Below are positions 22,901-34,927 of a DNA stretch of 64,000 nt, one piece after another. The position numbers and the translations under genes were made by a program. Under the pieces are notes generated by a model. The model did no database searches and was not told the DNA's origin. It saw only the letters and a list, made by a program, of their open reading frames with translations. The stretch comes from Mytilus galloprovincialis (lineage: Eukaryota; Mollusca; Bivalvia; Mytilida; Mytilidae), in the NCBI RefSeq assembly GCF_965363235.1, contig NC_134838.1, positions 3,415,001 to 3,479,000 of the forward strand, given 5' to 3'. Every line of letters begins with the position of its first letter. The first letter of the stretch is position 1.

Positions 22901-25900
22901 TAAATAACTTTTGCCTGCATATGTAAAGTACAAGAAATGGTAGAAAGATTTTCAACCACATAATTGAATATAACTATATCCAATTAAATCAATTTCCATC
23001 ATGACCATTTTTCTGTATAAAAATGTTTTACACAAATCAATATTTCCTTCCATTTTTGAAGAAAAATATATATTAATTTAAGACTTGAATGAATAACATA
23101 AGTACCGCACCTGCTAAACTACATTTATTATTCTATTTCAGCACTTATGGGACTATTTGAGAAGAGAAGATTTCGAAAGTTTTTGATATTTGTAACTGAA
23201 TTTGACTTAGAAAACCCCAAAACATGGCAGGGTGTAGATCCAAAACTAACCACAGCTTCAAAGTTATATGAAAAGTTTGGTCTAGATAACAATACAGCTG
23301 ATGTTACTGGCCATGCTTTAGCTCTTCATCTTAATGAGGCGTAAGTCTAAGTAAAAACGTAAAATAACAAAAATACTGAACTCTGAGGAAAATTCAAAAC
23401 AGAAATCCCTAATCAAATGGCAAAATCAAAAGCACAAACACAAACACATCAAACGAATTGATAACAACTGTCATATTCCTGACTTGGTACTGGTATTTTC
23501 TTATGTAGAAAATGGTAGATTGAACCTGGTTTTATAGCTAGCTAAACCTCTCACTTGTATGACAGTCGATTCAAATTCCATTTTATTGATATCGGTGCGT
23601 GAACAAAACAAACAGACATAATAGGTAAAAATGTAAAAAATACAGCAGTCAACATTGTATTAAAATCTTAATCATTAAAAAACAAACAAATATGTAACAA
23701 AGATGCACACAAAGCCACGCTTTATGGATGGAAGTAACACCAAAAGTCATATAGACAAAACACATTAGCAAAAATGATAGACAAGAATACAAGAATATCA
23801 TAAACAATAATGACAGTGTCTTTGGAAGTTTAAACTGTGCCTTGGGGTTGAATTTGTTGTCTCATGATGAACTTCAATTCAAATGATAAATTTGTAATAC
23901 TTTCCAAAAACTTTTTTAGATTAACCAGTGTTGTTGCCTTATGTACATCTATCTTTTATATAATTGTAATCTTAACAGCGATTGTCAACTTGCAGGTACA
24001 AGGATCAGCCATGTCTAGATTTAATTAACCGAGTGAAGTTATATTATGAATCATTAGCCAGATATTTGAAGTCTCCTTATCTATATCCACTGTATGGTTT
24101 GGGAGAATTACCACAGGGTTTTGCAAGGTATGTTTACATCAATCATATCTTATTTGTTGTTATAATTTTTATTCTGCCAGTACTGTTGATTACAGGCTGT
24201 TTAGCCACCTGATCAATAGGGTTGTTTAGATCTAAAGCCAGCACTTGACATTTGTCTCTATCTTCAGCATCTGTCTGAGTTTACCTTTAAACAAACAATT
24301 GTTCTCCTCTGAAACAACTGGGGCTAAGGAAACTTAACATAGTCATCCTTACATATGTGGTCAGTTTCAAATTAACTGCCTTCTTTGTAGATATTAAAGT
24401 TAAATATGATAAAAGATTAATTCCTGACAAAACGTGTTAATTGTAGCAGTTCTTTTGGGTTATTGGTCAATAAGTGTTCATGGTAGTAAATTTATAAGCA
24501 TAAAAGAAGATTGAATTTTACCAGTTTTAAACCTAGGCTCTTTTTTCTCTGAAAGATCATGAAAAATCTTAATCTTTATAAATATTTTGATATGAGCGTC
24601 ACTGATGAGTCTTATGAAGACGAAACGCTCGTCTGGCGTACTAAATTATAATCCTGGTACCTTTGATAACTATTTACACCACTGGGTTGATGCCAATGCT
24701 GGTGGATGTTTCGTCCCCGAGGGTATCACCAGCCCAGTAGTCAACACTTCGGTGTTGACAAGAATATCAATAATGTGGTCATTTTAATAAATTTCCTGTT
24801 ACAAAACTTTGAATTTTTCGAAAAACTAAAGATTTTCTTATCCCAGACATAGATTACCTTAGCCGTATTTGGCACAACTTTTTGGAATTTTGGATCCTCA
24901 ATGCTCTTCAACTTTGTACTTGTTTGGCTTTATAAATATTTTGATATGAGCGTCACTGATGAGTCTTATGAAGACACAACGCGAGTCTGGCGTACTAAAT
25001 TATAATCATGGTACCTTTGATAACTATTTACACCACTGGGTCGATGCCAATGCTGGTGGACGTTTCGTCCCCGAGGGTATCACCAGCCCAGTAGTCAACA
25101 CCGAAGTTGACAAGAATATCAATAATGTGGTCATTTTAATAAATTTCCTGTTACAAAACTTTGAATTTTTCGAAGAACTAAAGATTTTCTCATCCCAGGC
25201 ATAGATTACCTTAGCCGTATTTGGCACAACTTTTTGGAATTTTGGATCCTCAGTGCTCTTCAACTTTGTACTTGTTTAGCTTTATAAATATTTTGATATG
25301 AGCGTGACTGATGCGTCTTATGAAGACGAAAACACGCGTCTGACGTACTAAATTATAATCCTGGTACCTTTGATAACTATTAACATAGTGGTCCTGATAT
25401 ATTTTACAAAACCTATAATTCAAGCATACGATTATATACTGTAGTTCTAAGATTTCACTATTCAATAAGATTGAGCAAATTTGTTTTAGACAAGGCCAAA
25501 ATTTGAAAGTTAAGGTAAGCCATTCAAATTTTAACAAGTTAGTTTGATAAAAATGTTTTAATACTATTTTCAGATTAAGTGCTATTTATGGTGGAACCTA
25601 CATGTTAGATCGACCCGATGCTGAAATAGTGTATGAGGATGGAAAGGTAGTAGGTGTGAAAGCCCAGGGAGAAGTAGCTAAATGTAAAATGGTTGTTTGT
25701 GATCCTTCCTATGCTACAGACAAATGTAAAACTGTAGGAAAGGTTGGTATTGTATTAATATGATTCAAATGTACTATTCTATAATTCCTATTTAGTGAAT
25801 GTTGAGGTTGTCACTTTTCAGAGATAACCAGTAACTCAAGAAAGCAATAGAAATAACTCTTATCCCTTAAACTTTGTAATTTAAATTGTTGATATTATTG

Positions 25901-28068
25901 ATATTCTAAAAATCTTGTTTTAAAGTACAGTGTTTTCCACAGACTTTAAAGCACAATGTAATAGGGCTATTACATTTTACCTCTGTCATTTTCTGTGCTA
26001 TTGGACCCACCAAAGCTCTACCATTTTTTTCGAATGGTTAATTTCCTGCAACCACCTGTAAAATTTTGATCACCGGATTATCTGTTGATTTGTAAAAGAA
26101 TTTTATCCTACCTAACAATGCCAAATATAAGAGGGACCAGATCAATGAAAGAATAAAATGCTGCCCCTACACATAACTATTACAACCAGATGGATTTTTT
26201 TTACTAAAAAGATACAGAAATTTAATGGATGGAGAAATTGAAATCAGTGGCAATTACTCAAGAAATCATTTGCAAGCTTATAAACAATAAATGTACTGTA
26301 AAAAAGTGCATAAAGATCCAACCCATGGTGAAATCAATATAAACTCCAACTACCTTGAACTTTATCTTAAATGTTGCTAAATTATTAGGAGATTGACAGT
26401 TGACAGTTAAGTTACAATAATTGTGTTTACTATTTTAGGTAATCAGAGCCATCTGCATCTTGGATCATCCCATTAAAGATACAAAAGATTCATTATCAAC
26501 ACAAATTATTATTCCACAGAACCAAGTCAACAGAACACATGGTAACATTATTTATCCTAATACAGCTTATAAATATGTTATCATTGATGATTGTAATCAA
26601 TTCAGTGTTAATTATAAGTTAATTCTACATAATGGAAGAATTATTTATATTTGATAATCATGATAATTGTTGAATTGCAAAATGAAAGATAGTACACTTG
26701 TTTGAAATAAACATAATCGAAAAGGTTTTAAGACGAATCTTCCACATGCAAATGGTTTTCTCACTTGAAAATTTGATAAGTTTATGCGGTCCTCTCACTT
26801 CAAAGTTTGATAAATTTATGCATGTAATAGATATCCTTTACACATTTCTTGTTTTTATTTTCATGAATGTTGTTAACTGCATTGCTCACATTAAATAAGC
26901 AATTGCTTCACAAGCATTTGACTCTATATCTGATGTTTTCTTGCAGATATTTATATTAGTATGATATCAGCTACACATTTTGTCGCTGCAAAGGGACATT
27001 ACTTAGCCATAGTCAGTACCACTGTAGAAACAAGCAATCCAGAGGAAGAAATTAGGGTAGCATTAGACCTAATTTCACCTATAGAACAAAAGTGAGTTTG
27101 TAATTAAGTTTCTTACAGTAAAATGCCTTCCAAATATCCATTGCTACCTAATTGCAAAGAAAATAAAATAGTCCGTCAGAAGGGAATGATAAATGGCTGA
27201 CTCATGTTAAGAGAGAGCCATATCTCTTACACGTAAAAGACACCCTTGTAGGTTACATGAAAGAGCAGGCTAATGCTGCAACAAGGCAGCACTTTCACTT
27301 GCAAAGTGGAAAGAGATTAATATAAGTTCCAAAAAAAAACTTGTTTCCCAATCTACTATAAATAAATGTTTAAACTAAATTTCTGCTTTAAAAATCAATC
27401 TTTCATTAATTGATTTGACTGTACAAAAAAAGGCTATTGATGAATAGATACATGTACCAACACTAAATAATTAATGTTTTAAATTTTTTTCTGTGTGCCC
27501 ATTCTGTAAATATCCATTAAACTGTTTTCCTACATAATATACATTTCATTTCAGATTTGTGTCAGTGAGTGAATTAAAAGAACCAACTGATGACGGATCA
27601 ACTTCTAAAGTAAGATTTTATTTTATGATTTAAGTTTATGTTATGACAAATGTAGGAGTTAAACTATCATTATTATTAAGTGTAAAAAATTAGAAAGTTA
27701 TATTATTGTTTTGCTTTGACAGTTATAACACATTTCAAACACTATTTGACACAGTTAAAGCTTGGCAATAAACAATTAAAACATTTAATTGTACCTGTAT
27801 ATTTAATATATTCAAGTTTAACCATTGTTGCCATATGCTACAGGTGATTTTGCTTTCGTATTAAGTGAATAAACAAGTGATTATTTCAATTTGTAGGTTA
27901 ATTATTTCTTATCAACAATTTCTTTATATGCAGGTATTTATTACAAAGTCCTACGATGCCACATCACATTTTGAGACAACTTGTGCAGATGTAATTCAAG
28001 TGTTCGAACGAGCATATGGAGGAAAGTTTGACTATGATAAAGTACAAAATACAGATCACGAAATGTAA
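16924..28068 (+). CDS. GDI2: Rab GDP dissociation inhibitor (GDI)
   Basis: Complete gene; exons 16924-16968, 18908-19015, 19520-19616, 21461-21595, 23142-23340, 23996-24127, 25574-25742, 26439-26541, 26947-27091, 27555-27609 and 27934-28068. All introns are GT-AG and phases agree, giving 1323 nt including TAA, or 440 residues (vertebrate GDIs are about 445). It begins [20 protein letters not shown], the GDI/REP dinucleotide-fold signature. [44 protein letters not shown] and [10 protein letters not shown] are conserved Rab-binding and mobile-loop regions. The C-terminal third has [21 protein letters not shown] and [12 protein letters not shown] extracts GDP-bound prenylated Rabs from membranes and recycles them through the cytosol. 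Invertebrates usually have a single GDI; the symbol is by vertebrate homology and GDI1 fits equally. Introns carry MITE-like DNA but exons are clean. Confidence 0.97.
17870..18212 (+). repeat. mussel dispersed repeat, tail family G (best copy)
   Basis: About 340 bp ending GTTGTCTCATTGGCAATCAT then ACCACATCTTCTT. It contains GCCTGTCCCAAGTCAGGAGCC, a block also found just downstream of the Penelope-like remnant at 47.8 kb. It also has ATAAGGCCGTTAGTTTTCTC and GGCCGTACGGTGGCCTATAG. It sits in GDI intron 1 with no coding capacity, and probably represents the 3' tail of a retroelement spread on its own. Confidence 0.75.
20090..21376 (+). mobile_element. hairpin-ended element, family D (AGCTCAC), full length
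   Basis: The left end starts TAGAGGCTCTCAAGAGCCTG (itself a hairpin) followed by TGTCGCTCACCTTGG. Two or more core units follow (ATTGCTGTTTACAGTTTATC ... TTTTAGCCATGGCGGCCATC). A GACGACGGACG run at about 21298-21332 precedes the hairpin AGCTCACTTGGCCC..GGGCCAGGTGAGCT at 21346-21376. GCTCACC near the left end is the complement of GGTGAGC at the right. It lies in GDI intron 3; the exons on either side are intact. Confidence 0.85.
21934..22885. mobile_element. Tigger/pogo-like MITE with TA target duplication
   Basis: It is flanked by TA (21932-21933 and 22886-22887) and bounded by inverted ends CAGTCGACTCTCGTTATCTC and GAGACAACGAGAGTTAACTG. Subterminal copies of TTCGAGATA, TTTCGACTCA and TTTCGAGTCAACC are scattered at both ends. 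At 952 bp with no transposase-like reading frame it is a non-autonomous Tc1/mariner-pogo type element. It lies in GDI intron 4. Confidence 0.8.
23365..23710 (+). repeat. mussel dispersed repeat, family J
   Basis: Characterised by AATCAAATGGCAAAATCAAA, then ACACATCAAACGAATTG, TGTCATATTCCTGACTTGGT, and GGTTTTATAGCTAGCTAAAC with CTCTCACTTGTATGACAGTC. The same blocks recur at about 40165, 49700 and 56530. It directly follows GDI exon 5 in intron 5. No coding capacity; class unknown. Confidence 0.7.
24574..25385 (+). repeat. 354-bp tandem repeat (2.3 units) with hammerhead-like core
   Basis: Units start at CTTTATAAATATTTTGATAT: 24574-24927, 24928-25279 and a partial unit from 25280. Each has a hammerhead-ribozyme-like segment, best in unit 1: CTGATGAG (24602), a stem GTCTT-atg-AAGAC, GAAAC (24622), then CGC-loop-GCGTA ending at 24640. 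Unit 2 has lost the GAAA box and unit 3 the CTGATGA box. Short tandem repeats carrying hammerheads are the hallmark of retrozymes, known from molluscs. I could not find a good stem I, so activity is doubtful. It lies in GDI intron 6. Confidence 0.6.
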
Positions 28069-28830
28069 CATAAACAACATAATAGACTTCAAATTTTAAC
28101 TCAATATGTTGTGATAAAGGGAAGCAATTCATTGCAAAATTATGATGCATTTGGTATAAAAATATATTTGTCTATTTATTTGCATCTTTTTTATTTGGTG
28201 CACTGGCTGAAACCAATGAAATATCAGTATTTTGTTTGCTTCTTGTTAAAAGATATGTTATTTTGAGAATCTATTGGGGAAAGAAAATTATACTTTTATC
28301 TTCCCTAGTTTTGTTTGTTTATAATTCAGCAGTTGTTTTTGAACAGAACAACTGTATAGAGTATAGAACATTTACAACAATTTGAAAACTAATATTAATT
28401 TCCATTCCATACATGAAATTTCTTAAAATTTACAATCTTTTTATAAAAAGTGTTCAGATTGATCAGTGTACATATGCTATGGTTTATTAATAAATTATTT
28501 TTATGTCTCTTTGTCCATTGACTTGTTCTAACAAAGTTATATATAATATGTCATTATCATATTTTGTACTTGCATGGCACAACTTTGTCTGTTGAGGAGT
28601 ACATTTGATATCATTTTATCATCTGAAGTATTTTATGCTGTATAATGATCAAATAGGAAGATATGAATTAACAATATAAAGTAACATAATACAAATGCTG
28701 TTGGAACAAGGTTACTTGATTGAGGATCAATATATACTGTCACAAAGTCATGTAGTGCATCTGTGTTAATTGTATGTTTATAACTTTCACACACCTAAAG
28801 TGCAATAAAAGTAGGTTTATATAACATTTT
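28069..28830 (+). other. GDI 3' UTR with candidate poly-A signals
   Basis: AT-rich sequence following the GDI stop codon. AATAAA signals occur near 28489 and at 28804-28809 (GCAATAAAAGT). No open frame of note. The actual cleavage site cannot be fixed from sequence. Confidence 0.5.
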
Positions 28831-31000
28831 TAAACAGGACCTGTGCTCCGTAAGAAAGCATTTCAAATTATTTTGATTTAAAATTATTTAAGCATTCTCT
28901 CAAATCCATAGAAACTAATTGCTTACCACATAATTTATATGACTTCAGCACTGTAAAATTGTGTTAATTCTTTTCTCTCAAATGAACATTTTAGATATGA
29001 ACAAAATGGAAAACTAAATATTATTGTATATGCTACCTCCCTGGCATAATGTGATAAGGATGGAAATGGTAAACTAGGCATAGGTTAAGGATTAAACTTT
29101 TTTTTTTTTTTATATATTTTGTAATTGGATTATGCTTTCCGTTACTTTGGATTATTTTTATTGACTGTCAATTGCAATGACATTTAATGTGTTTATTAGT
29201 CATTGTAGTTCTGTCCTGTCTGTGCCAAAACAGAGGTACCCTTTTAAGATGTTAAAGCATGCTCAACTGCTGAACTAACGGATAATAATACTTTTAACAA
29301 ATTCTATCTAAATTGCTTCAAATACTTTTATGATAATTCCAAAGGTTCTATTTCTTACATTTTTACCAATGGACCAAATTTATATTTGTTATTATTTATT
29401 AATGTGAAATTTGTTTTTGCTATAATAGATTATGAACACATTTTTAATAAAGCACTAGAATGATCTACAATACCTATACATATAAATGATATCATATCAA
29501 TACATGTTTTATCACTTAATGCCAACTCCTAAAACCAGATTGATGTTCACAATATAGGTGTCTTATATATAGAACAATATTTCATTTACAGAACACTTAA
29601 ATAACAGTTATCCTATATGTTTTTAAATTCCCCCAACATGCACCAAAAGTCCTTGCCATCAAATCTGTGGAGCTGACAGTCCTATAAATGTAAACCACAT
29701 TTTACAATTGACTTCCATGTTTTATGGTGAAGTCTGTACATGTGTTATCATTAAAAGACTTAATAACAATATAAGATAGCAGAGAGTGTCATTGTAGTAA
29801 TGTATTGGCACTCATACCACATCTGTGTATATCTATTGGGTATTGTAGTCATTTGTATTGTTTTATGGAATCAAGGATAACACAACCGAAAACTTTTCAT
29901 TTTTTATTGGAAGAGTTGCACTACCATTTAGGCTGTAATTAGTGTTATTTTAAAACAAAAATCCAGTACACATCTGATAATAGTTTAAAAAAAATATCAA
30001 AATTGAGTGCATTGAATAATAAGAAAAAGAAGGTGAAGGATTTGAATAAATAATATTAAAAAAAAATGACTTAGCTTGCTAGTAATTGACTTGAAAAAGT
30101 CATGGTTATTGTCAGTAAAACTTAAATGTGTACTGTATATCATTAGAAATAAGGATTTACATTATAAATGTAAGCTATGAGATTAGCTATGTAGCCTATA
30201 AAATGCTGATGTAAAAGAAAAAAAGTAAGGACATTTACTGTAGTTCGTAATGAAAAAATTGAAAATGCTATTATTTGTAAGAAATTATAATTATGCTTTA
30301 TCACATTAAATATGTCAGAAATTATTAAAAATCATAAACATGCTATTCTCTAGTTTGTTTGTTTATTCCATAAAGTTTGTGAATTATTAGTGAAATGACC
30401 AATGAGACCCAGTATTTTGTGATAAAATACATACTAATAACTGATAGCTAACATATATATATATATATTGAATTAGTTAAATAATGCTAATAGGAATTCT
30501 TTAGTAGCACTGTGAACAAAACTCATAGAAGTCAAACCATATGTATCTACAGTGTCATAGGCAGTGTAAGTATTAAATGCTGGTTGTTTATATTTAATTA
30601 TGAAATTTGATGTATAGTTTTTGTTCCCCACCTGAAAGGGGATATGGAATTGGGATATTTGTCAGCCTCTCAATCATTAAGTGTTATCAGTTCCACATTT
30701 CTCAATGAATGTAGTGACATTTATTTCAATAATTTACATCATAAATGTATCATAAAATTAGGTCTTATTAATAACATCATGGTATTTGTAATGTAAATTA
30801 TTGGAAAATTTGCATTTACATCTACATTTCCTATATGAGTATTTATGTAAGCCATATATTGGACAAGTTCTTTAATCACACACACGTTTCTGGAACAGCC
30901 TCCATCTAGTTCAATCAATATCCAAGAGGAAGCCAAAGGATAGCATACTGTTGAAAATTAAAAGCCTGGCATTGTTAGGCTAAAAGAATCGCTCTTCTCA
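28831..31000. other. intergenic AT-rich DNA
   Basis: No exon-like segment with supported splice sites was found. It holds T-runs, an (AT)n tract near 30450-30470 and a small tail family G fragment near 29805-29835 (TTGGCACTCATACCACATCT). Otherwise featureless. Confidence 0.5.
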
Positions 31001-31029
31001 ATGACAACTGAAATGAAATATCCACCCTC

Positions 31030-31121
31030 TCGTGGGAAAAATTTGGTTGATTATATAGGGAATCACTGGAGCGGGCCCCCTTAGGTCAGTCAGCGTGCCC
31101 CCCTTATGGATCCGCCACTGC
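31030..31121. mobile_element. fragment of hAT-like MITE (GGATCCGCCACTG end)
   Basis: The right end reads TTATGGATCCGCCACTG, complementary to the CAGTGGCGGATCCA start of the element at 53311. It includes GGAGCGGGCCCCCTTAGGTC, also present there. The left end is not clear. Confidence 0.5.
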
Positions 31122-31429
31122 AATCAATCCACTAAATTATCGAATTAGTTTCTCCCAAAACGTTTGAGAATACACTGAACTGCCCATACTGAAAATTGCA
31201 GATAAAATGTAATCGAGTCAATACTAAACCATCAACTCGCTAGTGACCTATGTCATTAATAGAACACAAACAGTGCCTCATGAGGACAGTTGGTCTGCAA
31301 TTACCTGAACTGGCCTTTTTAGCACTTTGATTCAAGCATCACTGATGTGCCAAATTATATGCTTGTTATCTTAGCACATAATGATAGTAAATGATAATGA
31401 TACAATACTGTGTCTTATGCATCATATCT

Positions 31430-31680
31430 ATTAGGAAAATGGTGATATTTATAAATTTTATAAATTAACTGTTTACAAACTTTGATTTTTTCGAAATAAT
31501 TGGGCTTATCTTACCCTGAAATATATTAGTTACACTGGCTATATTTCGAAAAGCCTTTCGAAATTTTAAGTCCTTAATGCTCTACAATTTCGTATCTTTT
31601 TGCATTTTGAACTTTTAATTCGAGTCGATGATGAGGTTTATGGCGTACAATATGTATATTCTGGAATTGAACTTTCTCAT
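31430..31680 (+). repeat. diverged copy of the hammerhead-bearing repeat
   Basis: Degenerate single unit related to 24574-25385: GTTTACAAACTTTGATTTTT, TCTTACCCTGAAATATATTAG, TCCTTAATGCTCTACAATTT and GTCGATGATGAGGTTTATGG. The ribozyme-like boxes are eroded. Older than the 24.6-kb array. Confidence 0.55.
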
Positions 31681-32339
31681 TTCTACTCATAGGCTTGTAG
31701 CAAACTTTTGATGATCTTTGTACTCATGGGTAGTACTTCATTTTCCACAGTGGCTTAACCCGGGTTAGCTCGGTCGACGCTTCCAGTATAGGCTCAGTCG
31801 CTTCATTTGCTGTAAATTCAGCCGCCGGCGCAAATAGGCATATGCTTCCCTCGCCGGTCTTCACTCACCGGCAAGCAATCAGCCGGTCATAAAAGTATGG
31901 CAGGAAGCTTGATTTTAGATAAATTGTCGGAATTTGAAAGGTGAAGATTTATTTTTTTCAATCAGACTATATTATATGAGACTGCATTGGTCAGCTTTGA
32001 CGATAATAAATTGCCATGCTATATTTTATTTTCAAGTTTATCAAGTTTATGTCGGAGAAACGTTTTTATGATGAATAAGGCCTAAGAAAAAAAGATAGCA
32101 TTTTAAAGATATATATTTATATTGTTAACAGGTTCATTTTTTATATTCCCTAGCTTGAAGAGCAAAACAGTATAAATTTGAACTTCTGTCGCCATCTTTA
32201 TATCAGCCGGTTCCACTCGTTTTATTTTCAGCCATATTTAATCCGGTCACGTGATAGGGCGAACCGGGCATAGCCCAACCTAGAACAAATGAAGCAGCCC
32301 CATTACAGAACTACAACTGATAACAGTAGTATAATAAAC

Positions 32340-32490
32340 AGCTGCGCCATGAACGCATAATACGCCCGTTGTCTTTTGTAGAAGTTTTATGCAAAATCAT
32401 AAATGGTTTCTTAGGTTATTTTGAATCTGTTCAAAGTTTTGATTTTTCTACCCTGTATACCACATTGCCTCACATTCTCATTAAGAAACA
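32340..32490 (+). mobile_element. Penelope-like reverse transcriptase fragment
   Basis: A short in-frame stretch encodes SFDFSTLYTTLPHILIKK, matching the FDFSTLYTTIPH motif upstream of the catalytic RT motif in the Penelope-like family seen at 57.4-60.7 kb. It ends abruptly at the start of a family A hairpin element. Fossil fragment only. Confidence 0.65.
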
Positions 32491-32543
32491 AGAATGTGTC
32501 CAAAGTACACGGATGCCCCACTCTCACTATCCTTTTCCATGTT

Positions 32544-34111
32544 CAGGTCCGTAACTAGCCTCTTTTAATAATGAGGCAAAATATATTCGCCGAGCGTAGC
32601 GAGGCGAAAAATTTTTGGCGAAGTGTCTGGGGGCCGCTCAAGGCCCCCAGAAGCTTTGAGTAAACTAACGCAAAATCATGCATTCTGAGCGTTCCACGGA
32701 CTCTTTCTTACATTGAAACGCAAATAATCTTTAGCTATTTTTTCGACAATATTCTGGTCTCAATGCAAAAACATAGATTCATTATAATTTAAGACTTTTA
32801 GGTTTTAGGGGCAATATTAAAAGACCGATATGTAGGATAAAGTAAAATTCGTATTTCTCATAATCATTAATACCGGGTCTGTCTGTCTGCTCTTGTCTTG
32901 TATTGTGCTGACTTTGATGATTTTTTTTTTATGACTAGATTTAAATATAGTGACAGTGCAGTATTATACTTTAAGTACTAGTACTGCTTAATTCGACACT
33001 AGGGACCATCTTGACCTTTTTTTACAGTATTAATGATTCTTTTATTATTGAGTACCCTCCAGCAAGATGAAGAACAGGAATAAAAATTTTGACCATTGAT
33101 CATTTGTATTTTTTCATGCATTGACTTTGTGTGCGATAAGTTCCCGTGTATGTTTACCCCATATTCCTTTATTTTCTGTCTGAACACGACTTTATGCAAG
33201 TTTAACCCTTCAATGTAAAAGGTCATATGGCAATACATTGTTGTTGTTTTTTTCAAATGATTTGGTACTACCGGGAAATCGGTGGTCTTACTTAATTTAA
33301 ACCATGTCAGCTATGTAGTTTTGTCCACAGGCGCTTGGGTATATATGATACATATATATTTTTATTTTTTGTTGTTGTTGATCAAAATAGTCAATTTTCT
33401 ATATTTATAATACATATGTATCACTTTTGTGCATGTCTCAGAGAAAATACCCAATTTTACCATCCATACTAAGAAAAATTGGGTATTTTCTCTGAGTCGT
33501 TTAGATCACTCGAAACTAGGTGAGACATACACAAAAGTGATATATATGCATTATTAATATAGAAAATTGAATATCTTAATCAACGAGAAAAAAATATATA
33601 TCTGTACCATATGCCCAAGGCCTGTGGTTTAATATACAAAAAAGGCAGTTTTGTATTCTTTGATATCAAGTTCAATTATCGATGCAGAAAAGACAATTTT
33701 TTTCTGGGTCCAGTAGTATCGTAGAGCATATTCTTAAAATATTTTCCCGCACAATATCTGGACATTGGTGGACATGTAACATTGCGCACGTTTAGAAATG
33801 AAAATCAACACTCAGACTATAGTCATAAAGTAGGAAAATAAAAGAACAAAAGACCGTGAAACCCGAGACACAGAAGTACAAACAATAGACCATCAACTCC
33901 GAAAACCAAAAGTAAAATAGAAACATGGATCACGAAAAAAATGGAGGGGCGACATCAGGAAGTGAAGAGAACTTGCTTCTTGCACGACACTTTCCGTGAA
34001 AACAATTTGATATGAAGACAATCTTTTTTTTTCAGTCTTTTAATTTTTTTTTTTTTGAAATTTCCAGCATGAGGCATTTGCCTCATTTGCCTCAATGTAG
34101 TTACGGCCCTG
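32544..34111. mobile_element. hAT-like MITE with 5-bp target duplication ATGTT
   Basis: Ends CAGGTCCGTAACTA and TAGTTACGGCCCTG are imperfect inverted repeats, flanked by ATGTT (32539-32543 and 34112-34116). The undisrupted site can be read in the sister copy at 53865. It is 1568 bp with no transposase frame. It contains GCCGAGCGTAGCGAGGCGAA near its left end and an inner fold-back at 33325-33627. Confidence 0.8.
33325..33627. repeat. large fold-back (inverted repeat), arms about 120 bp
   Basis: The left arm (from CCACAGGCGCTTGGGTATAT) and the right arm (ending ATATGCCCAAGGCCTGTGG) are complementary with scattered mismatches. The centre repeats the pattern: CTCAGAGAAAATACCCAATT at about 33440 and AATTGGGTATTTTCTCTGAG at about 33478. 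The transcript would form a long hairpin. Nested in the MITE at 32544-34111. Confidence 0.8.
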
Positions 34112-34529
34112 ATGTTCCATGGACCGTGAAATTCGGTAATTATCTAATTTGGCATTAAAATTAGAAAGATCATATCATAAGCAGCACGTGTACTAAGTTT
34201 CAAGTTGATTGGACTTCAGCTTCATCAAAAACTACCTTGACCAAAAACTTTAACCTGAAACTCCCACTTTCATTTTCTATGTTCAGTGGACCGTGAAATT
34301 GGGGTCAAAAGTCTAATTTGGCTTAAAAATTAGAAAGATCATCTCATAAGCAACAAGTGTACTAAGTTTCAAGTTGATTGGACTTCAGCTTCATCAAAAA
34401 CTACCTTGACCAAAAACTTTAACCTGGACGGACGAACGGAACCACAGACGGACGGACGGACGAACGGAGCCACAGACCAGAAAACATAATGCCCCTCTAC
34501 TATCGTAGGTGGGGCATAAAAAAAAACCC

Positions 34530-34927
34530 TCCCCCTTTTTTACAAAATACTGAATAACTCAAAAATGAAATTTTGAATCATCACCAAAAGGTTTACAGAT
34601 CTTAAGATTAATATAACTAAGAAGTGTGTAAAGTTTTAAGCAATAATCAAAAATTGCTTTTGAGATAAGGTGCGACGTGAAAAAAACACATCCCTGTTTT
34701 AGTTACAGAGTGCCGTAACTCAAAAAGTTTTAATCTTATTTTCACCAAAAAGTATACAGATCATTTGACCATCATAAGAAACAACTATTTAAAGTTGCAT
34801 GAAATTTTGATAAGTCGTTCTAAAGTTACGGTGCGACATGTTTACGCCGGACAGACGACAGACAGACGGACGGACACCGGACATTTGTATACCATAATAC
34901 GTCCCGTCAAAATTTTGACGGGCGTAT
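34530..34927 (+). mobile_element. hairpin-ended element, family F (ATACGTCCCGTC)
   Basis: Two related core units (AACTCAAAAATG/AGTTTTAATC) and a GGACAGACGGACGG run (about 34848-34880) lead to a near-perfect hairpin at 34897-34927, ATACGTCCCGTCAAAA paired with TTTTGACGGGCGTAT, then an A-run. The left boundary is unclear because it abuts the family A element ending at 34517. Confidence 0.7.

Larger units (their letters stand above)
32491..34517 (+). mobile_element. family A hairpin element interrupted by a MITE
   Basis: The left end is AAGAATGTGTCCAAAGTACA up to 32543. It resumes at 34112 (ATGTTCCATGGACCGTGAAA), continues through two core units and (GGAC)n, and ends at the hairpin ATGCCCC...GGGGCAT (about 34489-34517). 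The uninterrupted counterpart is 53821-54279. The interruption is a 1.57-kb element flanked by ATGTT duplications. Confidence 0.85.

Noticed and set aside
24605-25204. Frames [20 protein letters not shown] and similar in tandem
   Set aside because: They follow the 354-bp non-coding repeat; conserved between units only because the DNA is duplicated, and they read through the ribozyme-like core.
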